DNA of 64,000 bases from Actinomycetes bacterium (GCA_023460975.1 JAEWOG010000073.1:24046-88045); one strand, 5' to 3'. Shown: positions 23,443-32,458, numbered from the stretch's first letter. The notes: generated from the sequence alone by a model not told the origin. Made by a program: numbers and translations.

Positions 23443-25011
23443 TCACTGGAAGCCCACCCGCGCCAGCGGTCCGACGAGCTCGCGTTCCTCGTACGACAGG
23501 TGCGACAGCAGGGTGTCGGTCAACAGATCGAGCTGGCGCTGCACCTCGTCCAGCGCATCGCGCCCCTCGGCGGCGTTGCCGTCGGCGCCCACGAGCCGCA
23601 CCAGCGCGGAGTCGAATGCCTCGAGCACGTCGTGGATCACCACGTGTTCCTCCTCGAGGCGGTCGATCACCGGCGCCAGAGCCGGCACCGAGCGCCGCAG
23701 GTGGGGGAAGACCGATCGGTCCTCGAGCGTGTGGTGCCCGGTGACGACCCGGCAGTACGACTCGCAGTAGGCGCCCAGCGTCCAGTTGTTCTGGCGCATC
23801 GTCATCGTGTTGATGACCGAGCGCGCCTGAGAGACCTGGAGGTGGCCACGCCGGACCTGGTCGAGCACGTCGCGCACCTGCTCCAGTTCGCTGCGCAGGT
23901 GGTTGTGGATGTCGATCAGGTGCTGCGAGTTGGCCTGCATCTCGACCCGGTAGGTCGCGTCAGCGGGCTCGTCGTGCGTCGGCCGGCTCGCCTCGTCGAG
24001 CAGGGACTCCGGGCGCAGCCGCGTGCCGTCATCGGGAGTTGCGCGGACCCTGAGCGACCCGCCCTCTGGCGGCACAGAGTCGAGTCGTACCGCGGGCTGC
24101 TCCGCTCGTACGGGGCCGCGCGAGCGCTCGGTGGCGAGCAACTCCCGCGCGGCGGGGGCTGTCTCCTCGGCCCATCGGCGCAGCGTGGTGGCGTCGTCGG
24201 TGGCCAGGATGTAGGTGCTCATCCCGTGCGCGATCGTGATCTCGACGAGCTGCTCGGCCCACTCGGCCGGGGTGCCACGCAGGGTCGCGTCGCCCGAGCC
24301 GAGCGTCGCGGTGACGTTGTACATCCGCCGGATGTCCTCTGGCCTTCGACCGGCGGCCAGCGCGGCCTCATCGATCGTGGCGTTCATGGCTCCCAGCGCT
24401 TCGGGCGGGGCGTAGGCCGCGCTCGGGATCCAGCCGTCGGCGAGCCGGCCGACCAGGCGCAGCATGCGCGGCTTGAGCGCGCCCAGCCAGATCGGGATCG
24501 GGTGCGCGGGCGCGGGTCCGGCGTGCAGGCCGCGGGCGGCGTAGTGCTGGCCCTCGACCCGCAGGGAGCCCCCCGCCCAGAAGGCCCGCATGAGGCCGAT
24601 GGCCTCCTCGAGCGCCTCGACGGCCTCGCCGGGCGTACGCCGTGGCCCGCCCGCTGCCACGATCGCGTCCCAGAACGCTCCCGCGCCCAGCCCGAGCTCG
24701 ACCCGGCCGGAGGTGGCCAGGTCGAGCGTCGCGAGCTGCTTGGCAAGCATGAGCGGCGGTCGCAGCGGCAGGTTCGACACATTGGTGGAGAGCCGTACGG
24801 CGCTGGTCCTCGCACCGACGAGACCGAGCAGCGTCCAGGCGTCTGCGAACCGCTCCTGGTAAGGGTGGTCCTGGACGGTGAACAGGTCGAGCCCGGTCAC
24901 GTCGGCGAGGACCCCGAGTTCGACGACCTCGTCGAGGCGGCTGGCGTCGGGGGTGACGAACACGCCGAACTCGAGGGTCTCCGCTGCCTGTGCGGCACCG
25001 GGCGTGGTCAT
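23443..25011 (-). CDS. LLM flavin monooxygenase fused to a hemerythrin domain
   Basis: A 522-residue two-domain protein. Residues ~12-300 are a luciferase-like flavin oxidoreductase (LEFGVFVTPD; TVQDHPYQERFADAW; SGRVELGLGAGAFWD; PIPIWLGALKPRMLRL). After a ~60-residue linker, residues ~365-522 form a hemerythrin-like four-helix bundle with the di-iron ligand pattern HNHLRSEL, HHTLEDRSVFPHL, EEHVVIHDVLEAF and HLSYEERELVG. This would pair a flavin oxygenase with an O2- or NO-binding di-iron domain. Unusual; substrate unknown. A TPR gene lies 11 bp upstream on the same strand, likely co-transcribed. Confidence 0.9.
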   Translation of the reverse strand: MTTPGAAQAAETLEFGVFVTPDASRLDEVVELGVLADVTGLDLFTVQDHPYQERFADAWTLLGLVGARTSAVRLSTNVSNLPLRPPLMLAKQLATLDLATSGRVELGLGAGAFWDAIVAAGGPRRTPGEAVEALEEAIGLMRAFWAGGSLRVEGQHYAARGLHAGPAPAHPIPIWLGALKPRMLRLVGRLADGWIPSAAYAPPEALGAMNATIDEAALAAGRRPEDIRRMYNVTATLGSGDATLRGTPAEWAEQLVEITIAHGMSTYILATDDATTLRRWAEETAPAARELLATERSRGPVRAEQPAVRLDSVPPEGGSLRVRATPDDGTRLRPESLLDEASRPTHDEPADATYRVEMQANSQHLIDIHNHLRSELEQVRDVLDQVRRGHLQVSQARSVINTMTMRQNNWTLGAYCESYCRVVTGHHTLEDRSVFPHLRRSVPALAPVIDRLEEEHVVIHDVLEAFDSALVRLVGADGNAAEGRDALDEVQRQLDLLTDTLLSHLSYEERELVGPLARVGFQ

Positions 25012-25022
25012 CGCGCAACTCC

Positions 25023-25385
25023 TCAGGCCGGGGCGCCGAGGGCGTCGGCGATCCGGCGGTAGGTGTCGGCCTCCTCGCGCTGCCCGGCCCGCTCGAGGGA
25101 GCGGCTCAGCAGGAGGGTGAGGTAGGCGTTGTCGGGCTCGAACTCGAGCGCGGCGCGGCTGGCCTCGACCGCCTTGTGGACCTGGGCGGAGTGGTAGTAG
25201 CTGCGCGCCAGCAACTCACGGACCTGGCCGAGGTACGGCTCCATCTCGCCGGCGTCGGCCAGGAGGCCTTCGAGCATCTTGGCCGCGCCGTAGTAGTCGC
25301 GCTCAGCGAAGAGGTCCTCGGCCCAGCGCCATGCCTCGTACGAGGACTTGGGGGCCGTCAACGGGTTCAGGATCCGCATGGTCAT
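25023..25385 (-). CDS. Tetratricopeptide-repeat protein
   Basis: A 120-residue helical protein built of about three TPR units: SYEAWRWAEDLFAERDYYGAAK, ELLARSYYHSAQVHKAVEAS and NAYLTLLLSRSLERAGQREEA each follow the 34-residue W-L-G-Y-A-F-A-P type pattern. TPRs mediate protein contacts. GAGGAGAG precedes the ATG at 25385. It is upstream of the LLM-hemerythrin gene by 11 bp, so it may help assemble or regulate that protein. Similar small TPR proteins are common in actinobacteria without known role. Confidence 0.83.
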   Translation of the reverse strand: MTMRILNPLTAPKSSYEAWRWAEDLFAERDYYGAAKMLEGLLADAGEMEPYLGQVRELLARSYYHSAQVHKAVEASRAALEFEPDNAYLTLLLSRSLERAGQREEADTYRRIADALGAPA

Positions 25386-25472
25386 TGGATCTCTCCTCAC
25401 TCTTGATTCCAGAGTGCTCAACCTCGCCACCGGGGGGTTTGTTCCTGCGGCCCGATCGCCCACGTCAGGAGG

Positions 25473-25500
25473 TTGACAACGTACAACCATTTAGTTGTAT
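25473..25500 (+). promoter_or_regulatory. Promoter and operator of the ArsR/SRPBCC operon
   Basis: TTGACA at 25473-25478 and TTGTAT at 25495-25500 (16-bp spacing) form a strong sigma-70-like promoter, an AT-rich island in this GC-rich window. Between and over the -10 lies the inverted repeat TACAAC-CATTTA-GTTGTA (25482-25499), a good ArsR-family operator. The regulator gene starts 10 bp downstream, so autorepression is likely. Confidence 0.75.
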
Positions 25501-25509
25501 GTTTGCTGC

Positions 25510-25845
25510 ATGGAGAGCGACGAGGACCGGGCAGACGCCCTGTTCGGCGCGCTCGCCGACCGCACCAGGCGCGACATCCTGCGCCGGGTGTTGGCGGGCG
25601 AGCACTCGGTCTCCGCGCTGGCCGAGCCGTACGAGATGAGTTTTGCGGCCGTCCAGAAGCACGTCGCCGTCCTCGAACGAGCAGGACTGATCACCAAGCG
25701 GAGGGTCGGGCGCGAAGCCCTCGCCTCCGGTGAGATCGAGGTGGTCCGCTCCGTTGGCCACCTGCTCGAGGAGTACGAACAGCTCTGGCGCGGGCGCATT
25801 GGGGCCATCGACCGATTGCTGGCCCTCGACGACGAGCAGCGCTGA
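25510..25845 (+). CDS. ArsR-family winged-helix regulator
   Basis: A 111-residue ArsR/SmtB-type repressor. The winged-helix core reads LFGALADRTRRDILRRVLAGEHSVSALAEPYEMSFAAVQKHVAVLERAGLITKRRVGRE, split across residues ~10-70, and lacks the Cys-rich metal motif of true ArsR/SmtB sensors. This subgroup usually sits next to an SRPBCC/AHSA1 gene, as it does here, and responds to unknown organic ligands. The promoter directly upstream contains an inverted repeat. The two genes form a compact operon (51-bp gap). Confidence 0.9.
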   Translation: MESDEDRADALFGALADRTRRDILRRVLAGEHSVSALAEPYEMSFAAVQKHVAVLERAGLITKRRVGREALASGEIEVVRSVGHLLEEYEQLWRGRIGAIDRLLALDDEQR

Positions 25846-25896
25846 CGTCATCTCCTGACCGACCACTCAGATCCGATCCACACAAGGGAGCAACCC

Positions 25897-26382
25897 ATGC
25901 CTGTCATCAACGTGACCGAGGGCCTGGACAACCTGACCATCACGATCACCAGCGAGTTCGCAGCGGCGCCCGAGCGGGTGTGGCAGGTCTTCGCCGACCC
26001 CCGCCAACTGGAGAAGTGGTGGGGCCCGGAAGGTTTCCCGGCCAGCGTCACCACCCACGAGTTCCGCCCCGGCGGCCGCGTCGACTACGCGATGACCGGG
26101 CCCGACGGCACGTCCTACCCCGGCTGGTGGCGCATCGAGGAGGTCGACGAGCCCCACCGGTTCTCCTACCGCGACGGCTTCTCCGACGCCGAGGGCAACC
26201 CGATCGAGGAGAAGATGGTCAATCTGACCGTCACCGAGTTCGCTGCCATCGAGTCCGGCACCCGGATGACGAGCACCTCCACGTACGGCTGCGCCGCCGA
26301 CCTGCAGCAGGTCCTCGAGATGGGGGTCGAGGAGGGCGCCACGTCGGCGATCAACCAGATCGACGCGCTCCTCGCCGCCTGA
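25897..26382 (+). CDS. SRPBCC (AHSA1-type) ligand-binding protein
   Basis: A 161-residue START/Bet v1-like (SRPBCC) domain protein of the activator-of-Hsp90 ATPase homologue 1 family. Family landmarks: ITSEFAAAPERVWQVFADPRQLEKWWGPEGFPA (in pieces, ~20-50), PGGRVDYAMTGPDG, and WWRIEEVDEPHRFSY. The fold encloses a hydrophobic cavity, so it likely binds a small hydrophobic molecule. Paired with the upstream ArsR regulator, which probably controls it. AAGGGAG lies before the ATG. Confidence 0.9.
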   Translation: MPVINVTEGLDNLTITITSEFAAAPERVWQVFADPRQLEKWWGPEGFPASVTTHEFRPGGRVDYAMTGPDGTSYPGWWRIEEVDEPHRFSYRDGFSDAEGNPIEEKMVNLTVTEFAAIESGTRMTSTSTYGCAADLQQVLEMGVEEGATSAINQIDALLAA

Positions 26383-26430
26383 GGTGCCTTCGGCTCCGGG
26401 AGTGGGGCCGTAGCCTGGGCGAGGAGTCAC

Positions 26431-29295
26431 TCACCACTTCTGGTGCACGTCCTCGGCCCACCCGAACACGTCGTCGAGGCGCACGACCTCCCCGTCACCC
26501 AGGGTGACCGTCCCCGACCAGACGCCGAAGCACTGGTGGGTGAACGACGAGATCGCCTTGAGGTCGGTGGCCGAGACCTTGTCGTACTCCGGCGTGAAGG
26601 TGAGGTCGACGGTGGTGCCAGTGATGCGCCAGGGCTCGAGCCAGCGCTCGGTGTCGTAGGTCCAGACCAACTCTTCGCTGATCTTGTGCAGCCGGCCGTC
26701 GACGAGGATCGAGTTCTCCGTCGATCCGGTGCCGTCGGTCCACTTGCCGCCGACCTGGATGCCGATGGTGCGCCCGTTCGTACGCCCCGATCCAGCGCCC
26801 CAGTTCCAGTGCATCCGGCGGGGCCACCGGCCGCGACCGTGGTCGAGGGTCGCGAAGGCGTCCGGGCCACCGATGTCAGTCTTCTTGCCGTCGAACCACA
26901 CCGCCCCGGTGGCGGGGCGCGCGACGTCCTTCACGGTGTACTGGAACAGGCGTTCCGTCCACGGCACCACCACACCCAAGGACTCATGCCCTTCGGGACG
27001 GTGCGCCACGACGTCGACGCGCACGCGCTCCCCGATGGCCCGGATGCGCGTGCCGCCGTCGACCTCGGAGATCTCGATCCTCATCTTCTTCGCGCGCAGT
27101 TCCGCGGTCCCCGCCCCCAGGGTTCCGGGCATCGTGACGCCGGCACCGAAGGGGGTGATCGCGTCCTGGTTGAACGCCTGGCCCGTACGCCGGTCCCACA
27201 CCCACAGCGCGTTGACGCCGGCGTAGTCGATGTCGGAGAGGACGACGGCGACGACGACGTCGGGGGTGGTGACGGCCCAGTACTCCCACCGCTTGTTGCG
27301 CCCCAGCACGTTGGTCAGCGGGCCCGTCTTGGCGCGTCGGATGCCGTCGGTGTCGACGAGCGGCGTACGGCACCAGCCGACGGCGTCGGGGTTGAGCTTG
27401 CCGTCGGACCGGGTGAGCGCGACCGGTTCGGTGAGCTCGCGCTCGACCACGGCCACAGGGCTCGCCCGGTGGCCCACGGCTTCGTCGAACTCGCTGCGCA
27501 GCCCGGCGTTCGACGCGGCGACGGCCTCGGCATCGACCTTGAGTTTCTTGCGGTCGTAGGTCATGAGTCCGTTGGTCTCCTGCTCGACGTCAGCGATCTG
27601 GGTGTAGACGAAGCCTGCCAGCCCGCGGGCGATCGCGGGCCGCACCTGCCCTTGCTGGAGACGGAGGTAGGCACGCTCGAACGCCCCCCGGTCCTTGATG
27701 CGGCGGTAGCCGAACTCCTTGTCCGTCCACGTGTGCCCGCTCACGCGGTGGCTGTAGCCGCCGTACTCACTGAGCACCGCGGCCCGGTCCTCGTCCGCGT
27801 CGGCCTTGCTGAGCGCGTACGGCACGAAGTAGACGTGGCGGCTCACCATGTCGCCCGCACCCTGGTCGTGCCAGCCGGAGACGGAGTCGATGACGCGGGT
27901 CGGATCCAGCGCACGCACCCGATCGGTGACGGCGATGGAGTCGAACTGGCCCCACCCCTCGTTGAACGGCACCCACGCCACCACGCTCGGGACGCTGCGC
28001 AGCAACTCGACGGTGGCGTCGACTTCGGCCAGGAACTCCTCGCGGCCTTCGGCGTCAGCGCGACCGAAGCGGGCGTGGTTGCGGTCGTCCAGCTTGAGCG
28101 GCGTCAGCACGGGCGCGGTGATGACGGCCGGGTTGTAGGTCCGTCCGCCGTTCACCATGTCCTGCCACACGAGCATCCCGAGCCGGTCGCAGTGGTGGTA
28201 CCACCGCAGCGGCTCCACCTTGATGTGCTTGCGCAGCATCGTGAACCCGAGCCGCTTCGCCTCGGCGATGTCGTGCACGTACGCCTCGTCGCTCGGCGCC
28301 GTCAGCAGCCCGTCGGGCCAGTAGCCCTGGTCGAGCAGGCCGGCGTGCAGGTACGGCTCGCCGTTGAGCAGCAGGCGCGTACGTCCCTGGGCGTCGGGGC
28401 CCACGCCGACGGTGCGCAGGGCCGCGTACGAGGTGACTCGGTCGGTGCCCAGGGTCACGGTGAGGTCGTAGAGGAACGGGTCCTCGGGGGTCCACAGGCG
28501 GGGGTCCGGGATCGGGATGGTGACCGGATGGCCGGGGGTGGCGGTCGCCGTCGCGATCTGCGTTCCAGCAGCGGAGACGGTGATCGTGGCGGTCGGCCCG
28601 CCCTCGGTGCCCAATTTGGGGACACTTGGAGCAGGGTTCGAGGCCCCCGAATGCCCTCCAACTGTCCCCAAATTGGGCGCGTGGACGGTGAGGGTCAACG
28701 AGTCCAGACTCGGCACCAGGTCGAGCCTGGAGACGTACGCCGCAGGAACGGACTCCATCCACACCGGCTGCCAGATCCCCGACTGGGGGGTGTACCAGAT
28801 GCCCCCGGGCTTGAGCCGCTGCTTCCCTCGCGAACGGTACGAGGTGTCGGTGACGTCGCGGACCCGTACGACGAGGTCGTGGACGGCGGTGTTGGCCAGC
28901 GCGTCGGTCACGTCGAGGGTGAACGGCAAGAACCCGCCTCGGTGCTCCCCGACCCGGCGCCCGTCGACCCACACCTCAGCGTCCTGGTCGACGGCGCCGA
29001 AGTGCAGCAGCACCGCCTCGCGCACGAAGCCCGGGGCAAACGTGACGTCGCGCCGGTACCAGAGCGCCTCGTCGGGTTGCAGCGTGCGGCCGACCCCCGA
29101 CAGCGGCGCCTCGGGGGAGAACGGCACGAGGATCTCGCCGTCCCACTGTTGCGGCGCCTCGGCCTGGGTGGCCGGCGTGAACGCGTACTGCCAGGTCCCG
29201 TTGAGGTTGAGGTGGGAGTCGCGCACGAGTTGCGGGCGGGGGTACTCGCCGAGGACGTCGTCGGCGTCGAGGCTCTCGCCCCAGGGGGTCATCAT
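26431..29295 (-). CDS. Glycoside hydrolase family 2 - DUF2804 fusion
   Basis: A 954-residue fusion. Residues ~1-190 are the GH2 sugar-binding domain (NLNGTWQYAF; LWYRRDV; VWVDGRRVGEHRGG), ~190-290 a beta-sandwich, and ~290-620 the TIM barrel with both catalytic glutamates visible: acid/base in VPFNEGWGQ and nucleophile in VLSEYGGYS. From ~630 the DUF2804 domain begins (ERELTEPVAL; GKLNPDAVGWCRTPL) and runs to the end. Members of GH2 cleave beta-galactosides, glucuronides or mannosides; specificity is not evident. Residues ~206-229 come from a DNA hairpin inserted in frame. The ATG overlaps the MFS transporter stop, so uptake and cleavage are coupled. Confidence 0.9.
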   Translation of the reverse strand: MMTPWGESLDADDVLGEYPRPQLVRDSHLNLNGTWQYAFTPATQAEAPQQWDGEILVPFSPEAPLSGVGRTLQPDEALWYRRDVTFAPGFVREAVLLHFGAVDQDAEVWVDGRRVGEHRGGFLPFTLDVTDALANTAVHDLVVRVRDVTDTSYRSRGKQRLKPGGIWYTPQSGIWQPVWMESVPAAYVSRLDLVPSLDSLTLTVHAPNLGTVGGHSGASNPAPSVPKLGTEGGPTATITVSAAGTQIATATATPGHPVTIPIPDPRLWTPEDPFLYDLTVTLGTDRVTSYAALRTVGVGPDAQGRTRLLLNGEPYLHAGLLDQGYWPDGLLTAPSDEAYVHDIAEAKRLGFTMLRKHIKVEPLRWYHHCDRLGMLVWQDMVNGGRTYNPAVITAPVLTPLKLDDRNHARFGRADAEGREEFLAEVDATVELLRSVPSVVAWVPFNEGWGQFDSIAVTDRVRALDPTRVIDSVSGWHDQGAGDMVSRHVYFVPYALSKADADEDRAAVLSEYGGYSHRVSGHTWTDKEFGYRRIKDRGAFERAYLRLQQGQVRPAIARGLAGFVYTQIADVEQETNGLMTYDRKKLKVDAEAVAASNAGLRSEFDEAVGHRASPVAVVERELTEPVALTRSDGKLNPDAVGWCRTPLVDTDGIRRAKTGPLTNVLGRNKRWEYWAVTTPDVVVAVVLSDIDYAGVNALWVWDRRTGQAFNQDAITPFGAGVTMPGTLGAGTAELRAKKMRIEISEVDGGTRIRAIGERVRVDVVAHRPEGHESLGVVVPWTERLFQYTVKDVARPATGAVWFDGKKTDIGGPDAFATLDHGRGRWPRRMHWNWGAGSGRTNGRTIGIQVGGKWTDGTGSTENSILVDGRLHKISEELVWTYDTERWLEPWRITGTTVDLTFTPEYDKVSATDLKAISSFTHQCFGVWSGTVTLGDGEVVRLDDVFGWAEDVHQKW
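28609..28678. repeat. 70-bp hairpin element inside the GH2 gene
   Basis: Two 23-nt arms (28609-28631, 28656-28678) are complementary at all but one position, around a 24-nt loop. The arm core is CCCAATTTGGGGACA. The element is translated in frame into a Gly/Pro/Ser-rich stretch (APNLGTVGGHSG .. VPKLGTEGG) between the sandwich domain strands, so it behaves like a palindromic insertion tolerated by the protein. Confidence 0.85.
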
Positions 29296-30641
29296 CGGGG
29301 CTCCTTGGTTTCGCCGGGCGAGGTCCGCTCGTCGAGCCTGTCGAGACGCCCGGTTTCGACGGGCGTGGTCGGCTCGTCGATCCTGTCGAGACGCCGTAGG
29401 GCCGCCAGAGGCACGAGGGTGAGGCTCGCCACGACCGCGGCCGCCACGAAGATCCACGGCGTCGGCACGGTCTTCACGACCCCCAGGTCGACGTACGTCT
29501 CCGCCGCACCCGAGATCACCGCAGCCCCGATGAACGGCCCGATGACGCTCGGCACCAGGATCACCGCGATCATCCGCAGGCCCTGGATCTGCCCTGCACG
29601 GTCGTGCGGGGTGAGGTTGCGTACGGTCGCCGACAGGGCCGCACCCAGGAGCAGGAACGCGCCCATCATCACGATCCCGGCCGCGATCACCGCGCCCATG
29701 GAACGGGCGAAGAACATCGCCCCGAGCGCCACCGCATAGAGCCCCAGCGTGGGCACCACCGCCCGCAGCGGCGAGTCCCCGAGCCAGCGGGCGCCCACGA
29801 TGCTGAGCACCGAGGCACCGATGAGGACGGCGCCGAGGACCACGGCGTACGCCTCGATCTGGAGGTACTTCTGGACGTAGATGATCAGGTACGGAAGAAC
29901 GATCTGGAAGCTCGTCCCCGCGAGTGCCCACGCGGCCAGCGTGACGTACAGGCGCGGGTTGGCCCGTACGGTCGCAGGCTTGAGGCCGTGCAGCACCGAG
30001 CCGAGGTAGGTGCCCGAGGGCTGTGGCGTCGCCTCGTCACGCACGCCGAACCACGCGATCACGCCGACCACCGAGGTGAACCCGCCGACCAGGGCGAAGA
30101 ACAGGGTCCAGTTGCCGGCCTGGGTGATCGGGTCGAGGGCGCCGAAGACGATCAGCATCCCGAGCAGCGGAAGCGTCTGGATGACGCCATCGACCTTGGC
30201 GCGGTTGCGCGGGTTGGTGGAGTCGGTGACCCAGGCCTGGTACGCCGCGTCGTTGGCCCCCGAGCCGAGGAAACTCATCACGCAGTCCAGAGCGACGATG
30301 CTCACCACGGCGAGACCGACGGCGTTGGGGACCGAGGAGTCGACCCCGACCAGCCCGAAGGCTGCGGTCGTGAGGCCCCAGAGGATGTAGCCGATGGCGA
30401 TGAACCGCCGCCGGTGCCCAACCCGGTCACTCCACGCGCCCACCAGCAGGGTCGCCAGCGTGGCCGCCGTCGCGCTCGCCGCGACCAGCACCGCGATGAC
30501 CGTGGGGTCGTCGGTGATGGTCTCGTAGACGAACACGTTGAGATACATGTTCTCGACGGTCCAGGCGAGCTGGCCGGTCAGCCCGAGGAGGACGATCCAC
30601 AGCCACAGACGGCCGGACACGCGGGCGGGGTTCGGGTTCAC
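29292..30641 (-). CDS. Major facilitator superfamily transporter (sugar-type)
   Basis: A 449-residue, 12-helix MFS permease. Recognisable are the N-terminal WLWIVLLGLTGQLAWTVENMYLNVFVYE (in part), the loop 2-3 motif GAWSDRVGHRRRFI, and NDAAYQAWVTDS in helix 5. It resembles the SLC45/GPH-type sugar carriers. The gene ends with a translated copy of the dispersed repeat (RLDRIDEP .. RLDRLDERTSPGETK, last ~35 residues), a charged tail beyond the last helix. Upstream of, and overlapping by four bases, the GH2-DUF2804 gene: probably imports the glycoside it cleaves. Confidence 0.88.
   Translation of the reverse strand: MNPNPARVSGRLWLWIVLLGLTGQLAWTVENMYLNVFVYETITDDPTVIAVLVAASATAATLATLLVGAWSDRVGHRRRFIAIGYILWGLTTAAFGLVGVDSSVPNAVGLAVVSIVALDCVMSFLGSGANDAAYQAWVTDSTNPRNRAKVDGVIQTLPLLGMLIVFGALDPITQAGNWTLFFALVGGFTSVVGVIAWFGVRDEATPQPSGTYLGSVLHGLKPATVRANPRLYVTLAAWALAGTSFQIVLPYLIIYVQKYLQIEAYAVVLGAVLIGASVLSIVGARWLGDSPLRAVVPTLGLYAVALGAMFFARSMGAVIAAGIVMMGAFLLLGAALSATVRNLTPHDRAGQIQGLRMIAVILVPSVIGPFIGAAVISGAAETYVDLGVVKTVPTPWIFVAAAVVASLTLVPLAALRRLDRIDEPTTPVETGRLDRLDERTSPGETKEPR
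29325..29395. repeat. Dispersed repeat cluster R2
   Basis: Contains CGTCGAGCCTGTCGAGACGC at about 29331-29350, the inverted GGTTTCGACGGGCG at 29353, and a variant GTCGATCCTGTCGAGACGCC near 29375-29395. It lies entirely within the 3' end of the MFS gene and encodes its last ~35 residues. Confidence 0.8.
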
Positions 30642-30745
30642 CCGCGCATGCTAGTGGCGTGGCTCATGCTCGGACATGACAAACCCGGCGCAAGCCCTCC
30701 GAACCGCGCTGAGGCGACGTTCGGTCGTGCGACCGCGAGGCAGTC

Positions 30746-32458
30746 TCAGCGCGGGGCGTAGACCAACCGCTCGCGCAGCTCCTCCACCTTCGCGGCGTCC
30801 CAGCCGGCGGGCCGGTCGATCGCGAACCACGAGGTCAGCGGCAGCGTGCCGTACAGGTGGCCGTGCTCCTCGTCGAAGTCGTTGCTCACGCCCATGTCCA
30901 CGGCCAACTGGAGGAAGGTCGTGATCGGCGACCACTCGACCTCCGGATTGACCGCCGGGTCGAGGGGTTCGCGCAGCCAGTCGGGGCGCTCGTACGCGGT
31001 CTCCCAGTCCCACCACACGATCGGGTCGTCGGCCTGCTGCAGGAACACCGAGTGCGGCGGGCGCGCCGGATCGAGGGCCTCGAAGTCGGAGGACCGGTTG
31101 ATGAAGACGAACTCAGTGCCGTCGCCCACCACCGGCTTGACCTGCGTGGAGCCGGGCTGGCGGGTGCGCTCGGCCTCGCGGCGCAGGTGCATCGTCTCGG
31201 GCGGGCCGACCCACAGCGCGCCATCCGTACGTTCGGCGCTGTCGGCCAGCGATTCGAACGCGTGGGAGCCCCCGAAGGAACCCAGGCTCTCGCCGGCCAC
31301 GTACAGGGTGGGCGGGTCGGACAGGGTGGCCAGCCGTTCCTCGACGGCGGCCACCAACGCGGCACCCGTGTCGCCGGCCGCCTCGGCCTCCGCGAGGAAG
31401 GCGAGCGGGCTGGGCATGTGCGAGTACTGCACGGACACGGTGGCCACGTCGCCGGCGTGGAAGTACTCCAACGGCTGCACGATCTGCTCGTTGACCCAAC
31501 CCGTTCCGGTGGGCACCACCACGAGCAGGACCTCGCGCTCGAAGCCGCCGAAGCGGTCGAGCTCGTCGACGGCCAGCGCGACCCGCTCCTCGACGGTGTC
31601 CGCCTCCGCGCGACCCACGAAGACGCGAACCGGCTCACTCACCTCCCCGTCCGCGAAGTCGTCGATGTCTTCCACGCTGGGGCCCCGCGTGAGGAACCGA
31701 CGCCCCTCGCGCCCGGTCGCCGCCCAGTCGACCTGCGACTCCGGGCCGCCGGAGCGTACGGAGGAGGTGGGGGGTTCGGGGGCCTCGTCCAGGTTGCGGT
31801 CGCCGGCGGAGAACGAGGCATTGAAGCCGTCGAGGGTCCGCTCCAGCACCACGTTGCTCATCGATGCCAACACCGCCCACGCGAGCAGGACGAGGGCGAG
31901 TCCACCGGCGATCCAGGCGGGCAGGAGCCGGGCACCCGCCCCGGCCAGGCGCAGCCACACCCAGCGCAGCCCGGCGCCGAGGGCGAACAGCAGCGCCGCC
32001 ACGGCGGCGGCGACCAGCAGGGCGCCGCCGTAGATGTACCAGAACGAGCCGGGCTCGTGGCCCAGCCGCTGCCACGTCCACTCGTGGTCGTTCACGGCGG
32101 CGACCACGGACCACACGGCGTAGCCCAGGGCGAGGATCCAGCTGCCCACACGCCACCGCGTCCGCACCGCGGCGGACGGCTGCCAGGTCGCTGCCGTACG
32201 GCCGGCCACCCACGCGCCGACCTGCCACAGGGTGGCGCCGATCCAGTAGCCCAGCACGATCGCGACCGCCGCCAGCACGCCTTGGTAGAGCCATGCCCGC
32301 AGCAGCAGTGACGGGCGCAGCGACTGGCCGAACATCCAGGCAGCCGCGACGACACCCAGGACGTTCGGCCGCGTCAGGACGGCCAGCATCCGCGCGGGTG
32401 TGCGGCGAGCAGCCTCGGCGAGGAACTCATCGATGCGGAGAAGCAGTGACTGGGCCAC
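30746..32458 (-). CDS. Membrane alpha/beta-hydrolase (Abhydrolase_9 type)
   Basis: A 570-residue protein. The N-terminal half has about five helices (~30-48, 55-75, 98-118, 132-155, 172-192), matching the Abhydrolase_9_N module. The C-terminal half is an alpha/beta-hydrolase with nucleophile elbow VAGESLGSFGG (~380), and late blocks FLQQADDPIVWWDWETAY and HGHLYGT supplying probable Asp and His. Found across actinobacteria as a predicted lipid-acting or esterase membrane enzyme, but not characterised. The GTG at 32458 is chosen for a weak GAAGG site and for starting at AQSLLLRIDEF; a GTG at 32491 is possible. Confidence 0.82.
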   Translation of the reverse strand: MAQSLLLRIDEFLAEAARRTPARMLAVLTRPNVLGVVAAAWMFGQSLRPSLLLRAWLYQGVLAAVAIVLGYWIGATLWQVGAWVAGRTAATWQPSAAVRTRWRVGSWILALGYAVWSVVAAVNDHEWTWQRLGHEPGSFWYIYGGALLVAAAVAALLFALGAGLRWVWLRLAGAGARLLPAWIAGGLALVLLAWAVLASMSNVVLERTLDGFNASFSAGDRNLDEAPEPPTSSVRSGGPESQVDWAATGREGRRFLTRGPSVEDIDDFADGEVSEPVRVFVGRAEADTVEERVALAVDELDRFGGFEREVLLVVVPTGTGWVNEQIVQPLEYFHAGDVATVSVQYSHMPSPLAFLAEAEAAGDTGAALVAAVEERLATLSDPPTLYVAGESLGSFGGSHAFESLADSAERTDGALWVGPPETMHLRREAERTRQPGSTQVKPVVGDGTEFVFINRSSDFEALDPARPPHSVFLQQADDPIVWWDWETAYERPDWLREPLDPAVNPEVEWSPITTFLQLAVDMGVSNDFDEEHGHLYGTLPLTSWFAIDRPAGWDAAKVEELRERLVYAPR

